From Dehalococcoidia bacterium UBA2979 (GTDB lineage Bacteria; Chloroflexota; Dehalococcoidia; UBA2979): DNA of 9,951 nucleotides. Shown here piece after piece: positions 6,803-9,951 of this stretch (the stretch's first letter is position 1; every line of letters begins with the position of its first letter). Location of the stretch: assembly GCA_002348225.1 (NCBI GenBank), contig DEAP01000015.1, positions 1-9,951 on the forward strand. The letters run 5' to 3'. The notes beneath the pieces were generated by a model. That model saw nothing but the letters and a program-made list of their open reading frames with translations, made no database searches and was not told the DNA's origin. The position numbers and the translations under genes were made by a program.

Positions 6803-8881
6803 TTATCCTTCTAAGGAAGCAATACTAATGGAGAGTTCTTGGACCGGGATATGGCAGCGAATCACGTGGTCGGACGACTCTCCGGTTTGTTCAGGTGGCT
6901 CTTCAGTGTCGCAAATCGCACCTATTTTTCTAGGGCATCGCTCGGCAAAGAAACAGCCCGAAAATTTCTCCCTCATTGTGGGTACTGCTCCATCAAGTCT
7001 TATGCGACTTGGGGAGGCCTCCGGATCAGGCTCAGGGGCAGCTGACAGTAGTGCTTCGGTATATGGATGCGACGGTGCAGCCAACACCATTTCCGCAGGA
7101 CCCTGCTCGGCCACGTGTCCCGCGTACATCACCATAATCTCGTCCGACACATATCGAACTACACCAAGGTCATGTGAAATAAACACAAAGGTTGTTCCCT
7201 CGTCCTGCTGGTTTTGTAAAAGAAGGTTGAGCACCTGTGCCTGTACTGATACGTCTAGCGCCGATACTGCTTCATCAGCGAGTATTACTTGCGGATTGGC
7301 AGCAAATGCCGAGGCAAGCGCTACCCGTTGTTGTTCTCCGCCAGAAAGTTCCTTAGGAATTCGTTCAATATAGTCGGGATTTAGTCCGACTGCTTCCAGA
7401 AGTCGGCGCGCTTCTGAGTATGCTTCGCCATCATCCATCTCACTGAAAAGTTTGAGTGATCTCATGATTGCATGTTTGATCGGCAGCTTGGGATTTAGCG
7501 AGGCTGTGGGATTCTGGAAAACAATTCTCATGTCTGCCCTTTGGTCATGAGTTCTGTTACCCACGTTTGGAGCAAGTTCATCACTATTCATAGTGATCTT
7601 CCCACTCGATTTGGGAGTCAGACCAATGAGCGCTCGGGCAGTTGTGGATTTTCCTGACCCACTTTCCCCAACGATCCCTATCGTCCTTGATCGCTTTACT
7701 TCAAAATTTGCGTCTACGACTGCACGAACAGACGACTCTGTTTGTTCGCCGAAGAGTATGTATTTTTTACCTGCTCTGGATTCATATCGGACATTTAAGT
7801 CCTCAGCAGTGAGAACAACTGAATCTATTTCGGCCTCCTGTTCGCGTCGAGGTCGTAGCTCTCCCCAGATGTCTCCTGAGACTTTTTCCGGGAAAAAACA
7901 TCGTACAGTTCGATCATTTTCCTCTATGAATTGAGGAGCTGAAGCGTGACATTCAGTAGACGCAATCGGACAACGAGGAGCGAATAGACATTCGTTGCCT
8001 GCTTCAGACCTAGCCTCAAAGACAGAACCTGGAATCCGCTTTAGTCGTGGAGTGATTCCCTCTGCAGTTGGTGGTCGCGGGACACACGAGAGGAGGCCCG
8101 CCGTATACGGATGTTGTGGTTTTGCGAATATATCCGAAACTGATGATTCCTCAACAGTTTGTGACGCGTACATTACTGTTACTCGGTCGGCAACTCGAGC
8201 TATTACACCGAGGTTGTGACTGACAAAGAGGATTCCAGCATTGACTCTCTCCTTCAGATCAACAACTAGATCAAGTATTGTGGCTTCAGTCGTTACATCT
8301 AATCCCGTTGTTGGTTCGTCCATAATTAGAAGATCGGGTTCGCATGCCAAGGCAAGTGCGATCACAACTCTTTGTTGCATACCGCCTGACAATTCATGAG
8401 GGTATCTTTCGCCTATCGTATCTGGCGATGCGAGGCCGACTGAATCAAAGAGTTCGACGGCTCGCTCGCGCACTTCGGCTTTATTTAAATCAAGATGCGC
8501 TTTTAAAACCTCTTCCATCTGTGGCCCAATTTTCATTGTGGGATTCAAAGAGGTTTGAGGGTCCTGATACACCATTGCAATACGATTTCCGCGAAGCTTC
8601 TCGAGTTCCGATTCATCAATTCCTACGAGATTATTCCCGTCGTAATTTATTTCCCCGTCGACCTGTACGATCCCAGGGAGATATCCCATAATCGAATATG
8701 CAACTGTCGATTTTCCGCAGCCCGATTCACCCACAAGCCCTACGACTTCACCACGATTTACTGTTAATGATGCATCGCGAACTGCCCTCACAGTTCCACG
8801 TGGCGTGAAGAAGCTGACACCAAGATTTTTGATTTCTAATAGCGGAGTAGTACTCTCATGTTGATTGTTATTGTTGCTCAT
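6803..8881 (-). CDS. Fused two-domain ABC transporter ATPase (DppD-DppF type)
   Basis: This 692-residue cytoplasmic ATPase drives a peptide/nickel-type importer; both nucleotide-binding domains are in one chain. Domain 1 has Walker A GESGCGKST (51-59), Q-loop Q106, signature LSGGMQQ (164-170), Walker B LLIMDE (184-189) and switch H222. Domain 2 has Walker A GESGSGKST (405-413), Q456, LSGGEQQ (512-518), VILADE (532-537) and H570, so both sites look catalytically complete. Each domain ends in an oligo_HPY extension (HPYT at 257-260 and 605-608) carrying four cysteines (298, 304, 311, 328 and 643, 649, 657, 676). The length matches fused members such as GsiA rather than the ~330-residue separate DppD and DppF. 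ATG at 8881 overlaps the stop of the upstream permease by 4 bp (ATGA), with GGAG 8 nt upstream. With the two permeases upstream it makes a complete membrane complex. The substrate cannot be read from the ATPase. Confidence 0.97.
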   Translation of the reverse strand: MSNNNNQHESTTPLLEIKNLGVSFFTPRGTVRAVRDASLTVNRGEVVGLVGESGCGKSTVAYSIMGYLPGIVQVDGEINYDGNNLVGIDESELEKLRGNRIAMVYQDPQTSLNPTMKIGPQMEEVLKAHLDLNKAEVRERAVELFDSVGLASPDTIGERYPHELSGGMQQRVVIALALACEPDLLIMDEPTTGLDVTTEATILDLVVDLKERVNAGILFVSHNLGVIARVADRVTVMYASQTVEESSVSDIFAKPQHPYTAGLLSCVPRPPTAEGITPRLKRIPGSVFEARSEAGNECLFAPRCPIASTECHASAPQFIEENDRTVRCFFPEKVSGDIWGELRPRREQEAEIDSVVLTAEDLNVRYESRAGKKYILFGEQTESSVRAVVDANFEVKRSRTIGIVGESGSGKSTTARALIGLTPKSSGKITMNSDELAPNVGNRTHDQRADMRIVFQNPTASLNPKLPIKHAIMRSLKLFSEMDDGEAYSEARRLLEAVGLNPDYIERIPKELSGGEQQRVALASAFAANPQVILADEAVSALDVSVQAQVLNLLLQNQQDEGTTFVFISHDLGVVRYVSDEIMVMYAGHVAEQGPAEMVLAAPSHPYTEALLSAAPEPDPEASPSRIRLDGAVPTMREKFSGCFFAERCPRKIGAICDTEEPPEQTGESSDHVIRCHIPVQELSISIASLEG

Positions 8882-9840
8882 TCAGGTAACTCCGATGGTA
8901 GTTGTTGCGCGTCTCTGATTCCTTCGGTGAGCAGGTTGACTCCAACTACCAGTGACGCGACGGCGGCAGCTGGCGCCAATGGTACCCATGGAGCTCTCGT
9001 TAGGATGGATCGACTATCCGCGATCATTGCTCCCCAATCAGGTGATGGTGGCTCGACGCCCAGACCCAAGAAACCTAACGATGAGGCGAGTAGGATAGCG
9101 TAGGAAAATCTCACTGAGCCTTCTACTGCCAGTACCGGCAGTGCATTGGGCAAGATCTCTCTAAAAATTATGTGAATCGCAGATTCGCCTCGTAGCCGTG
9201 CAGAATCGACATATTCCTGCACCTTAATCGAAAGTGTGGCTGACCGGAGAACTCTGGCGACCCTGGGGGAGTGAACTATGGCCATTGTAGCCACTACGAG
9301 CACGGGTTCTTTACTTGTGGCAAGTGCCGATGATATGCCGTCAAGCCAGGCAAGAGAGTCAGATACGGAGAGCACGAGTAATGCCAGAAGCAAGGATGGG
9401 AATGACATCAGTCCATCAGCTACTCGCATAATCACTTCGTCTGATTTTCCTCCGATATAACCGCTGATCATTCCTATGGCAGTTCCGATGGCCACCCCAA
9501 GTATGGATCCTACGGCAGAAATAACGATAATTGAGCGTGCTCCAGAGAGAAGTCTGCTGAAGACATCACGACCGAACTGATCGGTACCTAAGATGTGGGG
9601 GATTGTACCTGTTTCAGAGGCGGTGAAAGGGCTGGCATATTGGAGATCTGAGAAGTCAGTCGGGCTATACGGAGCTAGTAATCCTCCAAGAGCGGCCAAT
9701 CCTACATGCAGTAGGACAAGTGGGAGTCCTACTCTCCCGGCTGGTGTTCTAAACGCCGAGAATATTGGTCTGAATAGATCGACAATTTTGGACACAGAAA
9801 AATTGTTGTTTCCCTCCGACGGTACATGTGATGTGGTCAT
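8878..9840 (-). CDS. DppC/OppC-type ABC transporter permease
   Basis: This 320-residue inner-membrane permease is one of the two channel subunits of the peptide-type importer. It has a short N-terminal tail, TM1 at about 37-57, then HILGTDQFGRDVFSRLLSGAR (82-102, the family hallmark). The EAA coupling motif is at 210-232 (YVDSARLRGES...REILPN), followed by LGLGVEPPSPDWG (258-270). The C-terminus (EGIRDAQQLPSELPE) departs from the usual LRDxLDPR ending, although the RDA core is kept. ATG 9840 overlaps the DppB-type stop by 4 bp (ATGA), with AGGA 7 nt upstream, and its own stop overlaps the ATPase start in the same way. The three genes are thus translationally coupled in the standard B-C-ATPase order. 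It shares the family fold with the permease at 4868-5833 but is clearly diverged in sequence. Confidence 0.96.
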   Translation of the reverse strand: MTTSHVPSEGNNNFSVSKIVDLFRPIFSAFRTPAGRVGLPLVLLHVGLAALGGLLAPYSPTDFSDLQYASPFTASETGTIPHILGTDQFGRDVFSRLLSGARSIIVISAVGSILGVAIGTAIGMISGYIGGKSDEVIMRVADGLMSFPSLLLALLVLSVSDSLAWLDGISSALATSKEPVLVVATMAIVHSPRVARVLRSATLSIKVQEYVDSARLRGESAIHIIFREILPNALPVLAVEGSVRFSYAILLASSLGFLGLGVEPPSPDWGAMIADSRSILTRAPWVPLAPAAAVASLVVGVNLLTEGIRDAQQLPSELPE

Positions 9841-9951
9841 GAAGAAATCCTGATTCTTGGGTTCAGCCAGGCGTACGCGAGATCAGCTACAAGATTACTG
9901 ATGGCGTATGTGGCGGCTACCAACAATGAAATTGCCTGCAAGAGTGGCAGG
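9837..9951 (-). CDS. DppB/OppB-type ABC transporter permease, C-terminal 37 residues
   Basis: This gene enters from the right edge on the minus strand; only its last 37 codons and TGA (9837-9839) are present. The translation LPLLQAISLLVAATYA is a hydrophobic helix, followed by ISNLVADLAYAWLNPRIRISS. That is the typical end of DppB/OppB permeases (a last transmembrane helix, then NLxxDLxYAxLDPRIR). The stop overlaps the start of the DppC-type gene by 4 bp, as usual in these operons. The substrate-binding protein gene is expected further upstream, outside the window. Confidence 0.88.
   Translation of the reverse strand, partial: LPLLQAISLLVAATYAISNLVADLAYAWLNPRIRISS

Noticed and set aside
6828..7373. 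181-residue plus-strand open frame inside the ATPase gene
   Set aside because: It is antisense to a clearly conserved ABC ATPase domain, rich in Ser/Thr/Cys as antisense shadows are, and has no recognisable motif or ribosome binding site.

Overview
The window is a compact stretch of bacterial chromosome of moderate GC (judged by eye, not computed). Genes are tightly packed, start codons are mixed (ATG, GTG, TTG), and there is no RNA gene, CRISPR array, insertion sequence or phage gene. The content is a crotonase-family enzyme, two major facilitator superfamily (MFS) exporters, a polytopic PMT/ArnT-like glycosyltransferase of the YkcB/YycA kind, a peptide/nickel-type ABC transporter and a tyrosine-phosphatase-family protein. 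This fits a heterotrophic, possibly monoderm-like environmental bacterium. Chloroflexota of the SAR202/Dehalococcoidia kind are one possibility, but that is a low-confidence inference, because no marker gene is present.

Layout, left to right. Positions 1-466 (+) hold the C-terminal two thirds or so of an enoyl-CoA hydratase/isomerase family protein cut by the window edge. It is followed 32 bp later by an MFS_3-type exporter (499-1716, +, TTG start). A second, unrelated MFS transporter (1722-2960, -) converges on the first with only 5 bp between stop codons. A 70-bp divergent spacer (2961-3030), which contains a perfect 7-bp inverted repeat, separates it from the membrane glycosyltransferase (3031-4851, +). 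That gene converges, with a 16-bp gap, on a long minus-strand block.

The minus-strand block is read from right to left. It starts with the last 37 codons of a DppB/OppB-type permease (9837-9951), then a DppC/OppC-type permease (8878-9840) and a fused two-NBD DppD-DppF-type ATPase (6803-8881). These three are joined by two 4-bp ATGA stop/start overlaps and must be one operon for an oligopeptide-type importer; its substrate-binding protein is not in the window. A 207-bp gap follows, with an imperfect hairpin right after the ATPase stop and a strong 11-bp-stem terminator-like hairpin. Next comes a two-gene unit: a LipA/MptpB-type phosphatase (5843-6595) and a second DppC-type permease (4868-5833), whose ribosome binding site overlaps the phosphatase stop.

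How they work together: the B-C-DF genes supply both membrane subunits and both ATPase domains of one importer. The second DppC paralogue has no DppB, ATPase or binding protein of its own next to it, and is translationally coupled to a phosphatase. This arrangement is the oddest feature of the window. The left half (crotonase, two MFS, glycosyltransferase) shows no clear shared pathway. I saw no convincing new defence or mobile system; the most interesting points are gene arrangements and active-site departures, listed in the findings.
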